Positions 7,367-16,737 of a stretch of DNA of 64,000 nucleotides are shown here, piece after piece. A program made the position numbers and the translations under genes. The notes below the pieces were generated by a model. It was not told the DNA's origin. It searched no databases and saw nothing but the letters and a program-made list of their open reading frames with translations. The stretch is from the NCBI RefSeq assembly GCF_003312915.1, contig NZ_CP030261.1:3286001-3350000 (forward strand), in the 5' to 3' direction. Position 1 is the stretch's first letter. Each line of letters starts with the position of its first letter. Origin of the DNA: Flavobacterium fluviale. Lineage in GTDB: Bacteria > Bacteroidota > Bacteroidia > Flavobacteriales > Flavobacteriaceae.

Positions 7367-10300
7367 TTAATTGCCCATTTTGAGCCTTGGAATATTGATT
7401 TCATGTTCCTGCGGATACGGCGCACGGTGGGTCATGCTCACATCTTCGCGTATTTTCTGCTGCGTCCTGTATTTCCAGTCGTTCTCATGCTCGTAGCGCG
7501 GGTCCGGTATAAAGGGCATCTTGGCCATCTTTGTGACCGTTATGGTCGGAAAATGGTAATCCACCTCAACACTGCCCAGCAGCAGGTAGCATCCGCCTCC
7601 CTGAAAAGGGTACGAAGCCAGGCTGTCGGTAAAATGAGCCGTATCAAAAAGCTGCCCTTCAGCATCTATCCAGGTCCCGAAATACATGGCGCCCATCTTT
7701 GTGGGCACATGCTTGCGCGAGATCAGATAGGCCAGCATGCGCACCTGTTTTTTATGATGGTCCAATAGGTCATTTGCCATCACATTGCCCCTGAAAGAGG
7801 TCTGAAGCAGGTCAAAAGGGGAGCAGGAGACAGGAAAGCCCAGCAGCTCGATCTCATCAAAGGCATCTTCAAAAGCGGAGCGTTCCAGCTCGGGCAATAC
7901 AAATTCCTTTACAGGCTCCTGAAGCAGCATAGGGGTGCGGTTCTCGGGCTTGAAGTTCACCAGGATCAGACGGGCAATGACCAGCAGCTGGTTTTTTGTT
8001 TTTCCCGTGAATCGGAATGCTCCGATGAAAATCAGGATCTGTATGGCCTCAATGCCGATGGGGATGCGGTTGATGAAATCCTCCAGTGACCTGTAAAGCC
8101 CGTTTCTTTCCCTTTCCTGCTGGATCAGGAGGGCTGTTTTGGATTCAAGGCTCTGCAGGTGCATGAACCCCAGATATACATCAGACCCGTACAGCGTGGT
8201 TTCAAATTCGCTTCTGTTCACGCAGGGATTGTGGATCACGGCACCTGACATTCTGGCCTCATGCACATACACTTCGGTGCGGTAGAAACCGCCCTGATTG
8301 TTGATCACCGCCACCATAAATTCGATGGGATAATGCACTTTCAGGTACAGGCTCTGATAGCTTTCCACGGCATAGGAGGCAGAGTGCGCCTTGCAGAAGG
8401 AATAGCCGGCAAAGGACTCGATCTGGCGGTATATTTCCTGGCTCAGCGCCATGGGATGCCCCTGGGCCGCACAGGACGCAAAGAAGTTGTCCTTAACCTT
8501 CTGCAGTGCCGCTTTGGAACGCCCTTTTCCCGACATGGCACGGCGCAGGATGTCCCCGTCGGCGGCCGGAAGCCCGCCGTAATGCAGGGCAATTTTGATG
8601 ACATCTTCCTGATATACCATAATGCCGTAGGTTTCCCCGAGCTGCTCTTCGAATACCGGATGGAAATATTCAAACCTGTCGGGATGATTGTGCCTGAAGA
8701 TGTATTCCTTCATCATTCCCGACTGCGCCACTCCGGGCCGTATGATGGAGGAGGCGGCCACAAGGGTTTTGTAGTTGTCGCATTTCAGGCGTCGCAGCAG
8801 CCCGCGCATGGCTGGGCTTTCGATATAAAAACAGCCTATGGTCCTGCCCATTGACAGATAGCTGTTGCAGCTTTTCTCGTCCTTCGAAATCGTGGTGTCA
8901 CGGATATTGAGCCGTATTCCCTGGTTTTTCTCAATCAGCCTTACGCTGTCGTCGATATGTCCGATTCCGCGCTGGCTCAGGATATCAAACTTTTCAAGCC
9001 CGATATCTTCCGCCGTATGCATATCAAAAAGCACTATGGGAAAACCTTTTGGAGGCATCTCCAGCACGGAATAGTTGGTGATGGGCTCCTCGGAAATCAG
9101 GATGCCGCAGGAATGCATGCTTCTCTGATTCGGGTATTTCTCGAGCATCATGCCGTACTGCTGCACTTCACGGACCACTTCATTTGCAGGATGCAGTGTC
9201 ATCGGGTTTTTGGCCAGCGCATCGAGCTCTTCCTTTGGAAGCCCGAAAACCTTGCCCACCTCACGGAATATGGAGCGGTATTTGAATTCCACATTGGTGC
9301 CGCAGAAAGCCACATGCTCGCAGCCATAGCGGGAAAAGATATATTCCAGAATCACGTCGCGTTCCTTCCAGCTCCAGTCGATGTCAAAATCGGGAGGGCT
9401 TTTGCGGTTCAGATTCAGGAAGCGTTCAAAATACAGATCCAGCTCCAAGGGACAGATATCGGTGATGCCAAGGCAGTAGGCGATAATGCTGTTGGCGCCG
9501 CTTCCGCGTCCTATATGCAGAAACCCCTGGGAATTGCTGAAACGTATGATATCCCATGTGATGAGGAAATAGCCGCTGAATTCCAGCTGGTCAATTACCT
9601 TGAGCTCCCGGAACATCCTTGATTTTGCTTCTGCGTTGTTTTTTCCATAGCGCCATTCCAGCCCCTGCTGGGCAAGGGTCGTGAGAAGCTGCAAGTCGTC
9701 CTTTTTATTGTTGGTATAGTATTTCTTGTTTTTCGGCGTTTTGAAATCAAACTCAAAATTGCACTGCCCAATAATCATTTCCGTATTGGAAATGATCTGA
9801 GGATAGTCTTCATAACATTTTAGGATCCTCTCGATATCCACCATAACCTCTGTCTGCCTGCAGTGATCTGATGCAGAAAGGCGTGAAAGGATTACGTTCA
9901 GGTCGACAGCCCGCAGTATCTTATGCAGTTTGTATTCCGTTTTGGTGCGGAATGTCACAGGCTGGAGCACCACCATCTTGTCTATTCTGGTCTTCCAGCC
10001 GCCAAGCACCAGCGCCTGTCGCTGTTCGGGGCGCAGGCCGATGAATTCATGTTCTTTTAGAACTGCGGGCACATTCTCCAAAGGATAGATTACAAAAACA
10101 TTCTCAAATTCGGGAGCAGACAAAGGAAGCGGGGCATTCTCAAAATTATGGCGGGTCAGAAAACGGTTCATCTCGGCAAGTCCTGCCGCATTTTTCGCCA
10201 GTCCGATAAAGCGCAGCTTATGATCCGAGCGGAATTCCATCCCTACAACAGGCTTGATGCCCGCAGCCTGGCATCCCTTTATGAAATCATAGATCCCTGT

Positions 10301-10423
10301 CACTGTATTGATATCAGTGAGTGCCATAGCCTTGACTCCCAAAGCAGATGCCTTGGATATCAGGTCCTCAAGCGGTATGGTGCCATAACGCAGGGAGTGG
10401 AAGGAATGGCAGTTGAGATACAT
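7367..10423 (-). CDS. dnaE2: DnaE2/ImuC-like error-prone DNA polymerase III alpha subunit
   Basis: 1018 residues, close to ImuC/DnaE2 (about 1000-1080) and shorter than a replicative DnaE. The N-terminus is a PHP domain that begins YLNCHSFHSLRYG; the expected metal-binding TDH reads TDIN, so the PHP site is probably inactive. The catalytic acids lie in PDFDIDWSW (about residues 341-349), preceded by HIGRGSGANS. The helix-hairpin-helix region follows and the C-terminus has an OB-type segment. It starts 3 bp after the dinB stop codon, so the two are translated as a pair. In other bacteria ImuC works with a Y-family partner to copy across lesions; here the partner appears to be DinB rather than ImuB. 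Confidence 0.9.
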   Translation of the reverse strand: MYLNCHSFHSLRYGTIPLEDLISKASALGVKAMALTDINTVTGIYDFIKGCQAAGIKPVVGMEFRSDHKLRFIGLAKNAAGLAEMNRFLTRHNFENAPLPLSAPEFENVFVIYPLENVPAVLKEHEFIGLRPEQRQALVLGGWKTRIDKMVVLQPVTFRTKTEYKLHKILRAVDLNVILSRLSASDHCRQTEVMVDIERILKCYEDYPQIISNTEMIIGQCNFEFDFKTPKNKKYYTNNKKDDLQLLTTLAQQGLEWRYGKNNAEAKSRMFRELKVIDQLEFSGYFLITWDIIRFSNSQGFLHIGRGSGANSIIAYCLGITDICPLELDLYFERFLNLNRKSPPDFDIDWSWKERDVILEYIFSRYGCEHVAFCGTNVEFKYRSIFREVGKVFGLPKEELDALAKNPMTLHPANEVVREVQQYGMMLEKYPNQRSMHSCGILISEEPITNYSVLEMPPKGFPIVLFDMHTAEDIGLEKFDILSQRGIGHIDDSVRLIEKNQGIRLNIRDTTISKDEKSCNSYLSMGRTIGCFYIESPAMRGLLRRLKCDNYKTLVAASSIIRPGVAQSGMMKEYIFRHNHPDRFEYFHPVFEEQLGETYGIMVYQEDVIKIALHYGGLPAADGDILRRAMSGKGRSKAALQKVKDNFFASCAAQGHPMALSQEIYRQIESFAGYSFCKAHSASYAVESYQSLYLKVHYPIEFMVAVINNQGGFYRTEVYVHEARMSGAVIHNPCVNRSEFETTLYGSDVYLGFMHLQSLESKTALLIQQERERNGLYRSLEDFINRIPIGIEAIQILIFIGAFRFTGKTKNQLLVIARLILVNFKPENRTPMLLQEPVKEFVLPELERSAFEDAFDEIELLGFPVSCSPFDLLQTSFRGNVMANDLLDHHKKQVRMLAYLISRKHVPTKMGAMYFGTWIDAEGQLFDTAHFTDSLASYPFQGGGCYLLLGSVEVDYHFPTITVTKMAKMPFIPDPRYEHENDWKYRTQQKIREDVSMTHRAPYPQEHEINIPRLKMGN

Positions 10424-10426
10424 GAT

Positions 10427-11608
10427 TTATTTTTTGCGTTTTAAGATTTCGTCTTTGTTATTGGGCTTAAAGGAAGCCCCGGCGCACCGCATCACCGCAT
10501 CAAAGCCGTAGCGGTTTTTCATCCGGTCCATAGCCTGATAGAGCGCCAGCATTTCTTCGGTATCATTGAACAGGTCGATCTGGTAGGTTCCGCGCACCAG
10601 TCCGCTGAAACGCACCCCGATAAGGCGCAGCCTCATGCGGCGCTGGTAGAGCTTGTCAAAAAGATCCATTGCGGTTTGTGTCAATATGTGGTCGGCAGAG
10701 GTATACTGGACCCTGCACTGCTTGGTTTCGGTATCAAAATTGGCATACCTGATCTTGACCGTTACGGTCGAGGTCAGCCACTGCTCAGAGCGCAGCTGAT
10801 AGGAAAGCTTCTCGACCATCCCAAGGATAACCCTTCCCAGTTTGTCTATATCAATGGTGTCCTGGGAGAAAGTATGTTCGGTGGAGATCGACTTTCTTTC
10901 CGTGTAGGGCTCCACGGGACTGCTGTCGATGCCGTTGGCTTTTTTCCAGAGTTCGATCCCGTTCTGTCCGATCATGCGCTGCAGGGCTTCGGCCGGCATT
11001 TCAGAAAGGGTTTTGATGGTGCGTATCCCGATGCGGGATAACAGCTGGAAAGTCTTGTCGCCGACCATCGGTATTTTACGAACCGAGAGCGGGTTCAAAA
11101 AAGACTGCACCAGATGCTCGGGGATCTCCAGGTTCTGCTTCTGTTTTCCTTCACCGGTTCCGATCTTGGATACCGTTTTATTGATCGAAAGGGCAAAGGT
11201 GAGGGGCAGTCCCGTTTCCTTTGTGATGCGGCGGGCCAGCTCATCGGTCCATTTGTAGCTTCCGTAGAATTTGTCCATTCCGGTAATGTCCAGATAGAAC
11301 TCATCAATGGAGGCTTTTTCCACCACCGGGGCTTTTTCCTGAATAATTTCGGTAACGTCATGGGAAAGCCTTGAATAGAGTTCCATATCGCCTTTCATGA
11401 CTTTTGCCTGCGGGCACAGTCGGAGCGCCATCTGGATGGGCATGGCCGAGCGCACCCCGAAACGGCGCGCCTCATAGGAGCAGGATGCCACAACGCCCCT
11501 TTCGCCTCCGCCGATAATCAGCGGAATGCCGTTAAGCTCAGAATTGGTAAGCCTTTCGCACGAGACGAAAAAGGTATTCATGTCGATGTGTACAATTGCC
11601 CGGTTCAT
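10427..11608 (-). CDS. dinB: Y-family translesion DNA polymerase (DinB/Pol IV type)
   Basis: 393 residues. The catalytic acids are visible: Asp9 in VHIDMNTFF and Asp102-Glu103 in ASIDEFYLD. The steric-gate region SCERL, the SYEARRFGVRS finger segment and a helix-hairpin-helix around IGIRTIKTLSEMP follow, and the little-finger domain fills the last 150 residues. The C-terminus ends in lysines without an obvious clamp-binding peptide. It is the first gene of the dinB-dnaE2-alkB run. I expect damage induction, but I could not identify a LexA site, and no ImuA or LexA-like gene is next to it. Confidence 0.92.
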   Translation of the reverse strand: MNRAIVHIDMNTFFVSCERLTNSELNGIPLIIGGGERGVVASCSYEARRFGVRSAMPIQMALRLCPQAKVMKGDMELYSRLSHDVTEIIQEKAPVVEKASIDEFYLDITGMDKFYGSYKWTDELARRITKETGLPLTFALSINKTVSKIGTGEGKQKQNLEIPEHLVQSFLNPLSVRKIPMVGDKTFQLLSRIGIRTIKTLSEMPAEALQRMIGQNGIELWKKANGIDSSPVEPYTERKSISTEHTFSQDTIDIDKLGRVILGMVEKLSYQLRSEQWLTSTVTVKIRYANFDTETKQCRVQYTSADHILTQTAMDLFDKLYQRRMRLRLIGVRFSGLVRGTYQIDLFNDTEEMLALYQAMDRMKNRYGFDAVMRCAGASFKPNNKDEILKRKK

Positions 11609-12038
11609 AATCTGATCATTTTATACTCATCAAAATTAGCACAGGTAATAACAATTTTTATAAATTATATGTTCTAAATAATAACAAAATTCAAAAACCC
11701 TTATTTTTCAGGGCATACAAAAAACAGCTTTTTGATGCCTAAACCGCTTTATTCAGAATTTTCAGAGTAGGGGATAATCAAAGAATAGCTTGTGCTTATT
11801 TGAAGATTATTGCGTGCTAGTTTTGATTCTTATTCAATGGAATCGGCAAATCGTTAAAAAGCTCAGTAATTAGGCATGCAATCGTGTTTTGTTTGAATAA
11901 AATTCGTACATTTACAAGCTGTCAACCGCTCCACGGATATAATTCAATCGTTTATTGATTTACAAAGACTTATATTTTTGTATAGACTTTTGCAGATTCT
12001 TAGATTCTTGTCTTCTGTACTGCAAAAAAATATAGACC
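11609..12038. other. Intergenic region between dinB and a response regulator gene
   Basis: 430 bases, AT-rich, between divergent genes. It holds a possible dinB promoter. I see no open frame with coding character and no clear LexA-type palindrome. Confidence 0.4.
11631..11638 (-). promoter_or_regulatory. Possible -7 element for dinB
   Basis: Reading leftwards the bases are TAATTTTG, matching TAnnTTTG, 22 bp before the dinB ATG. The nearest TTG upstream is too close for an ideal -33 box, so the call is weak. Confidence 0.35.
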
Positions 12039-12488
12039 ATGTCCAAACTCCATGATCCCCATAAAGTCATATTGATAGCTGATGACGATGAAGACGACAG
12101 AATGCTGTTTTTAGATGCTGTCGAGGATTTGAATCTGCCGGCTGCCGTAAAGGCCGCGAGTGACGGGCAGGAACTGCTCCATACACTTGATAAGGATAGA
12201 GACCGCCTGCCTGATATGATTTTTCTGGATATCAATATGCCCATCAAAAACGGATTTGACTGTCTTGCGGAAATCCGCAGCAGGGAAGATGCCCTGAAAG
12301 AAGTGAAGATCATTATGCTCTCCACCAGCAAGAATGCTGACAATATAGAACTCTGCTATAAACTCGGCGCTGATTTGTACGCTGTGAAACCCAGTAGTTT
12401 TCAGGGGCTGAAGGACCTGCTCCAAAAAGTATTTGAAATTGACTGGAGCAGCATCCAAAAAAGCAGCAACAGATTCCTGCTTGCCTAA
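12039..12488 (+). CDS. Single-domain response regulator (CheY/Rcp1-like)
   Basis: 149 residues made only of a receiver domain. The acidic pocket is ADDDEDD (residues 14-20), the phosphate-accepting Asp64 is in FLDINMP, the switch Ser/Thr is in MLSTSKN, and the conserved Lys is in AVKPSS. This is the arrangement of the Rcp1 class of receivers that pair with hybrid or phytochrome-like kinases in Bacteroidota. There is no output domain, so it must act by binding another protein. No kinase lies next to it. It begins the small-gene zone between the repair block and the mob genes. Confidence 0.88.
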   Translation: MSKLHDPHKVILIADDDEDDRMLFLDAVEDLNLPAAVKAASDGQELLHTLDKDRDRLPDMIFLDINMPIKNGFDCLAEIRSREDALKEVKIIMLSTSKNADNIELCYKLGADLYAVKPSSFQGLKDLLQKVFEIDWSSIQKSSNRFLLA

Positions 12489-12786
12489 GCAGTAAATCCG
12501 CATTATACTTAGAAAACAAAAACTTTATCATTCGGAAAATCAAAGATCAATCTGAGAATCCAATGCATCAGAAGTTTTTAACCTATTCCGTACTCTTTTT
12601 TGATTCAACCAACCGAAACAAAGAAAATAGAGAATTCAAACTTCTCATTAAATTCTGCGATCAGAAAATCATAAGCTCTCCTTAAATGAAATTCGAATTA
12701 TGATAAATGGAAAGGCAAACCTGTAAATGCTTCTCTGCCTTGCGTAATAATTTTGCGCTTATTCAAATAATTTAAAATATCATATT
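12489..12786. other. Spacer after the response regulator gene
   Basis: About 300 bases of AT-rich sequence. I see no gene, no clear terminator and no repeat in it. Confidence 0.35.
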
Positions 12787-12927
12787 ATGAAAACGCACGA
12801 AAAGAAAAGAACAAGTGAAATAGAGAAAGCGCAGGATTCAGTAAAAAGAAAAAGCATGATCATCAATGCAATGGTTTTTTCAATACTTTCTTTTATAGCA
12901 GTCCTGCTGATTACACAAATCGTCTAA
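12787..12927 (+). CDS. Small single-pass membrane protein
   Basis: 46 residues from an ATG at 12787 to a TAA at 12925-12927. The first 23 residues are highly charged (Lys, Glu, Arg), followed by a hydrophobic helix of about 20 residues (MIINAMVFSILSFIAVLLI) that reaches the C-terminus. The charge distribution suggests an N-terminus in the cytosol. No family is recognised. Its reality rests on the clean start, the charged-then-hydrophobic design and the absence of any other gene here. Confidence 0.45.
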   Translation: MKTHEKKRTSEIEKAQDSVKRKSMIINAMVFSILSFIAVLLITQIV

Positions 12928-12966
12928 AGCATTTAACTGACGCTCACAAAACTAAAAAAACAAACT

Positions 12967-13197
12967 TTATACTTCCGTCTTCTGTTCTTCCGGAGCAGTG
13001 CGCTTGATAAGGAGATAAAAATCTTTAAGATGCCACCAGGCGGGGCACATTTCCAAAGGGCCGTTAAAAGTCCTGATCCCTGTATAGCAGCTTTTCAAAA
13101 ATAGCTGGGAATCGGTAATCTTTGCCCAAGGCTTCCAATCCACCTGTAAAGGAGGCGGCGTATTGTCAAAATATCGTTTAATTTCTTCGGGATTCAT
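12967..13197 (-). CDS. DUF6965-like small protein
   Basis: 76 residues from the ATG at 13195-13197. The sequence begins MNPEEIKRYFDNTPPP, then has ITDSQLFLKSCYTGI and a closing LKDFYLLIKR. That layout (EExxxYF, a proline-rich turn, ITDxxxFL, and a final charged helix) matches small Bacteroidota proteins I know as DUF6965, which are cytosolic and of unknown function and often lie on mobile elements. Recognition is from memory and moderately sure. It is convergent with the small membrane protein gene and lies 176 bp beyond the end of mobC on the same strand. Confidence 0.6.
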   Translation of the reverse strand: MNPEEIKRYFDNTPPPLQVDWKPWAKITDSQLFLKSCYTGIRTFNGPLEMCPAWWHLKDFYLLIKRTAPEEQKTEV

Positions 13198-13373
13198 GAC
13201 GCAAAATTAGCCAAAAAGCAGAAGTCTGTCAAGATGTAGACCCTATTATGACTGTAATATCTTTAAAGTTTCAGCGACGATTTTCTACAGCAGACTGAGC
13301 GCCACAGAATTGCCGCCATTGAGATAAATGAACTTTTTGAAATTCCACGCAAGATAATTTAAAATGGAGTAAA

Positions 13374-15359
13374 TCATGTCTGAGTTTTTTGTTTTTTTAT
13401 TATCAGGTGGACTAGAGAGGGATTATGAAACATACGCTGAAGTTCTGAATCTATAAGTTCTGAGATGTCCTGTTTTACCTGAAGGTAATTACGCTCTACC
13501 ATTGTCCTGTTGATGGTTCTTACAGGAGTGATATCTTCAAAAGAATCCTGTTCTTTTTTAAGCGCTTCATGGTCATTTATGATATCGCAATGAAACGCTT
13601 TGAGATCTATCCTGCAGTCCGGATCATCTGCAACAATGCCCACAAATTCTCCAGAGCTTAATGTGGAAATGGTAGAAGCGGGAACTGCGGATTCCAGCTG
13701 TTTGGACCTGCTGATGGAAGTATCAGAGCTGTTGATGGAAAGGCTTTCACGATCCTGCATTATTTTGCCAAATCGCTCCGACAGCTGTTTTGCAGTATCA
13801 CCAGTGACCTGTCCGCTTATGATATTTCCTGTAATGTTCAGTATTACATCTGCCTGCTCTCGCCCGTAATCCTTACGCAGCTGGCTGAAGTCCTGAATGC
13901 CCAGGCAAGTGCTTACTTTATTGCTCCTGGCGGTGGCAATAAGACTGTCCATATTATTGAGGTAAATAGTCGGGAATTCGTCGAAAACCAAACTGCTTTT
14001 CAATTTTCCTTTCTGGTTAACCTGTTTGATAAGCCTGCTGACAAACAAAGAAAGAACTGCTCCATAGGTCTGTACTTTCTGTGGATTGTTTCCCATGCAT
14101 ACTATTTTGGGTTCCAAAGGATTATTGATATCCAATGTGAAATCATTTCCAGATAGCACATAATACAACTGGGCGGAGGAGAGCCTTGCCATTGAAATCT
14201 TTGCAGAAGCTATTTGTCCTTCAAGCTGCTCCATCACATCATTGAGATAGGCGCTGACAAATGGATTGATGAGCACTTCAATTTCCTTTTCAGTACGCAG
14301 CAGGGTAAAAAGGCTGTCATAATCCGCCTGCATGAGTTCAATTACATGCGGGAGTGTACAGAATTCACCATCATTATATCTTCGCAGGTACCAGATAACA
14401 GCACTAAGGAAATTAATGGGAGATTCCACAAAAAAATCACCCTGCTTTTTGATCCATTCCCTGTTCAGCCCCAATAGAATGGTACGTGCTGATTCGGCGG
14501 CATCGGTGATATCGTTCATAGATTTCGGATCAAGGGGATTGCAGCGGTGCGAGCGGCTCAGATCATCAAAATTAATAATGTAGAATTTTGGCTCAATATC
14601 ATAAAGATGTTTGAATTTCTTCCAGGTATTCCATGCAATAATGGTTAGGTCATCAAACTTAAAATCATACACGAACATACTGAACTTTTTCCTGATATGC
14701 TGGGTGATGATATGGCGGATTACAAAGTAGGATTTGCCAGAACCGGGCGTACCCGCAACCAGTATGCTTCTAAAAGGGTTTATTATATTAATCCAGCTTT
14801 TGCGAAGCTTGTTCTTCAGATAATATTGGGCAGGAAGATTGATGGAGTATTCATTTTCCAGCAGCCGTTCTTCCTGCGGGAAAGTCTCATTCTCCTTATT
14901 AAAAATATCTTTGGAATTGAGCTTTCTCTGTATCAGACGTGATAGGAGCGTGCCGCCTGATAAGATCAGGAGAAATCCTGCTGAAGTGATAATGATATAC
15001 CAGACAAAATCAGTAAATGCAATTAATATGAAGTAACTGCTAAAGTATAACAGCAAGCCTAAAGCAAGATAGTAAACTGCGCCTCTAAAGGTCAGCTTTT
15101 CATTTTTTCTGCCCTTTGCACCTAAAAGCGAGATGAAGAGAAAAATAAGGGAAAGCAGTTTTGAGGTATGAAAGCTGTCAAATAATCCAGTATGAAACAC
15201 ATTTCCCAGCAGTTTGTCGCTGAAGGTAAATGCAAGGTTCCATTCTTTAAAAATGGCATATCCATAATAATAGAAGTGCAGACCTAAAAGCACAATAGCC
15301 ATAAGTCTTGTCATATCCAGAATCTTTCTCAGCGCCTGTTCATTCTCTCCCGTCTGCAT
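13374..15359 (-). CDS. mobC: Conjugative coupling ATPase (VirD4/TraG-like, MobC of CTnDOT-type elements)
   Basis: 661 residues. Coupling proteins bring the relaxase-DNA complex to the secretion channel at the inner membrane. The first 140 residues contain four or so hydrophobic segments, as in this family. Walker A is GTPGSGKS (residues 203-210), Walker B ends in VFDEFP, and an IQDFSQLRKDYG segment fits the conserved downstream sensor. In Bacteroidota elements the mobilisation genes are named mobA (accessory), mobB (relaxase) and mobC (coupling protein), and the order here agrees except that a CoiA-like gene sits between mobB and mobC. A 21-bp repeat lies 24 bp upstream of the start. Confidence 0.92.
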   Translation of the reverse strand: MQTGENEQALRKILDMTRLMAIVLLGLHFYYYGYAIFKEWNLAFTFSDKLLGNVFHTGLFDSFHTSKLLSLIFLFISLLGAKGRKNEKLTFRGAVYYLALGLLLYFSSYFILIAFTDFVWYIIITSAGFLLILSGGTLLSRLIQRKLNSKDIFNKENETFPQEERLLENEYSINLPAQYYLKNKLRKSWINIINPFRSILVAGTPGSGKSYFVIRHIITQHIRKKFSMFVYDFKFDDLTIIAWNTWKKFKHLYDIEPKFYIINFDDLSRSHRCNPLDPKSMNDITDAAESARTILLGLNREWIKKQGDFFVESPINFLSAVIWYLRRYNDGEFCTLPHVIELMQADYDSLFTLLRTEKEIEVLINPFVSAYLNDVMEQLEGQIASAKISMARLSSAQLYYVLSGNDFTLDINNPLEPKIVCMGNNPQKVQTYGAVLSLFVSRLIKQVNQKGKLKSSLVFDEFPTIYLNNMDSLIATARSNKVSTCLGIQDFSQLRKDYGREQADVILNITGNIISGQVTGDTAKQLSERFGKIMQDRESLSINSSDTSISRSKQLESAVPASTISTLSSGEFVGIVADDPDCRIDLKAFHCDIINDHEALKKEQDSFEDITPVRTINRTMVERNYLQVKQDISELIDSELQRMFHNPSLVHLIIKKQKTQT

Positions 15360-15382
15360 GCTTTCCCACTTTAGAATTATTT

Positions 15383-15403
15383 AGAAAAACTAAATTAGAA
15401 AAG
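15383..15403. repeat. 21-bp direct repeat, copy 1 (upstream of mobC)
   Basis: Identical to 18566-18586. Similarity continues loosely for about 35 bp on the right side of both copies (GCAATA, then a CTCGTTAAATT/CCGCTAAATT-like stretch), so the ancestral repeat was about 55 bp. Confidence 0.85.
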
Positions 15404-15516
15404 AGCAATAGGGAATCCTAACCTCGTTAAATTTTGAATAGGAACCGCTATCCGATCAATCTGCCGGAACAAAACGCTGCATCCTGAAATTGCTTGGCCT
15501 TTGACTGTGATTGCCA

Positions 15517-16506
15517 TTACCATTTCAGGTTCTGCGCCCAGTCATCATCTTCGGATATTTTCTTTTCGGCGCAGCATCTGCAATTGTACCGAATCAGGAA
15601 ATCTTGTATGGGAAGATTCTCCTCGGAGGCATAATTGAAATAATTCCGCAGTTTTGAAAAGCGTCTAATAAATGTCCGGCATTGTCTGCACAGATTAGCA
15701 TTATACTGTTCACCAGTAAGACCGCTGATATATTCATCTATGTTTACACCCCTTTCTTTGGCGAATGCAATTTCCCTGGGGGTGAATTTCTCCGGGCCAA
15801 ATAGGAATTTATCCGCTCCATCCTTCATCAGGGCAACTTTGACTTGGTTATAGCATTTCCAGCATTTTCCGTTGATGATAGACATAATATATTTCTGCTG
15901 AAAATTATCGCATACGCTGCATTTTGGATTCAGACAGAATTTTACCAGATGGGGTTCAGACAGCTTTTGCTCAATCTTGTAGATGTCATCATCGGATGTA
16001 AGATTGATTTGAATCAAAATTATTTTGTTTTGGATATAATAGTTTAATGCCTGATCATTTGGCTTATGCGATACAACAATCTCGACAGCTGCAAAAATAT
16101 CATCGTTTTCATCCAAGAGGGCAATGTCGGGCCTGCAATATTTTAAATCATATTCAATCCTTACCGATTTTAGTTTCTTAATGTAATTTCCTTTATGCAC
16201 TTCTGAGCAATATTCACAAGTCCAATAAAAATTAAATTCGGCACCAGCCTGCAAAAATTGGTTTAATTTTTCTGCCGCTAAGGTTTTAAATCCGTAGTGC
16301 AGGGCTGTTTCGGGCTGGCAATTGCGAGTTAGAGATTTATGCGCAAAATGGGGGCGTTTTGTGCGCGGTCCAACTCTGCCGCTTTTTTTGAGGATTAAAA
16401 TATTATCGCAGTTCACACAATAGTATATTTTCCCCTTTGATGCGGATAATGCTGTGAAAAAGTTTCCTTCTGAGTCTTTTGCAATTGTATATAAAATCTC
16501 ATCCAT
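15517..16506 (-). CDS. CoiA-like protein with zinc-finger and PD-(D/E)XK-type nuclease features
   Basis: 329 residues from the ATG at 16504. The N-terminus has a CVNCDN knuckle and a PHFAHKS...C segment, the zinc-binding start of CoiA proteins. A middle block reads YCRPDIALLDENDD followed by AAVEIVVSHKP, which fits the D...ExK-like core of the CoiA nuclease domain. The last third carries further CxxC pairs (CSVC, CWKC, CRQC, CRCC), an unusual number. CoiA proteins process incoming single-stranded DNA in competence; members on conjugative elements are common but uncharacterised. It stands between mobB and mobC on the same strand, so a role in DNA transfer or in handling entering DNA is a fair inference. 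Confidence 0.8.
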   Translation of the reverse strand: MDEILYTIAKDSEGNFFTALSASKGKIYYCVNCDNILILKKSGRVGPRTKRPHFAHKSLTRNCQPETALHYGFKTLAAEKLNQFLQAGAEFNFYWTCEYCSEVHKGNYIKKLKSVRIEYDLKYCRPDIALLDENDDIFAAVEIVVSHKPNDQALNYYIQNKIILIQINLTSDDDIYKIEQKLSEPHLVKFCLNPKCSVCDNFQQKYIMSIINGKCWKCYNQVKVALMKDGADKFLFGPEKFTPREIAFAKERGVNIDEYISGLTGEQYNANLCRQCRTFIRRFSKLRNYFNYASEENLPIQDFLIRYNCRCCAEKKISEDDDWAQNLKW

Positions 16507-16737
16507 TGTAAATGTGTTAAAGGCTTTACCGTTTAAACTTTTTATTTTAAAGCCTTTTCGGGAACATGAAATAATATTCCTATGACAAATTACATTTTAT
16601 TTATTATAAAATTTATCTTTTTTTTGGAAAATTAAATTATTTGATTCGTATAATGTAATTGAAATAGAGATAGTTGCGCAATGATGTCAGTTAACTTGAA
16701 TCATTGGAGATTACAAAAATTCATTCATTTAAATGTA

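Noticed and set aside
8261..9622. Two long plus-strand frames (197 and 221 codons) inside the dnaE2 gene.
   Set aside because: Antisense shadows in GC-rich coding DNA; the minus strand encodes clear polymerase motifs.
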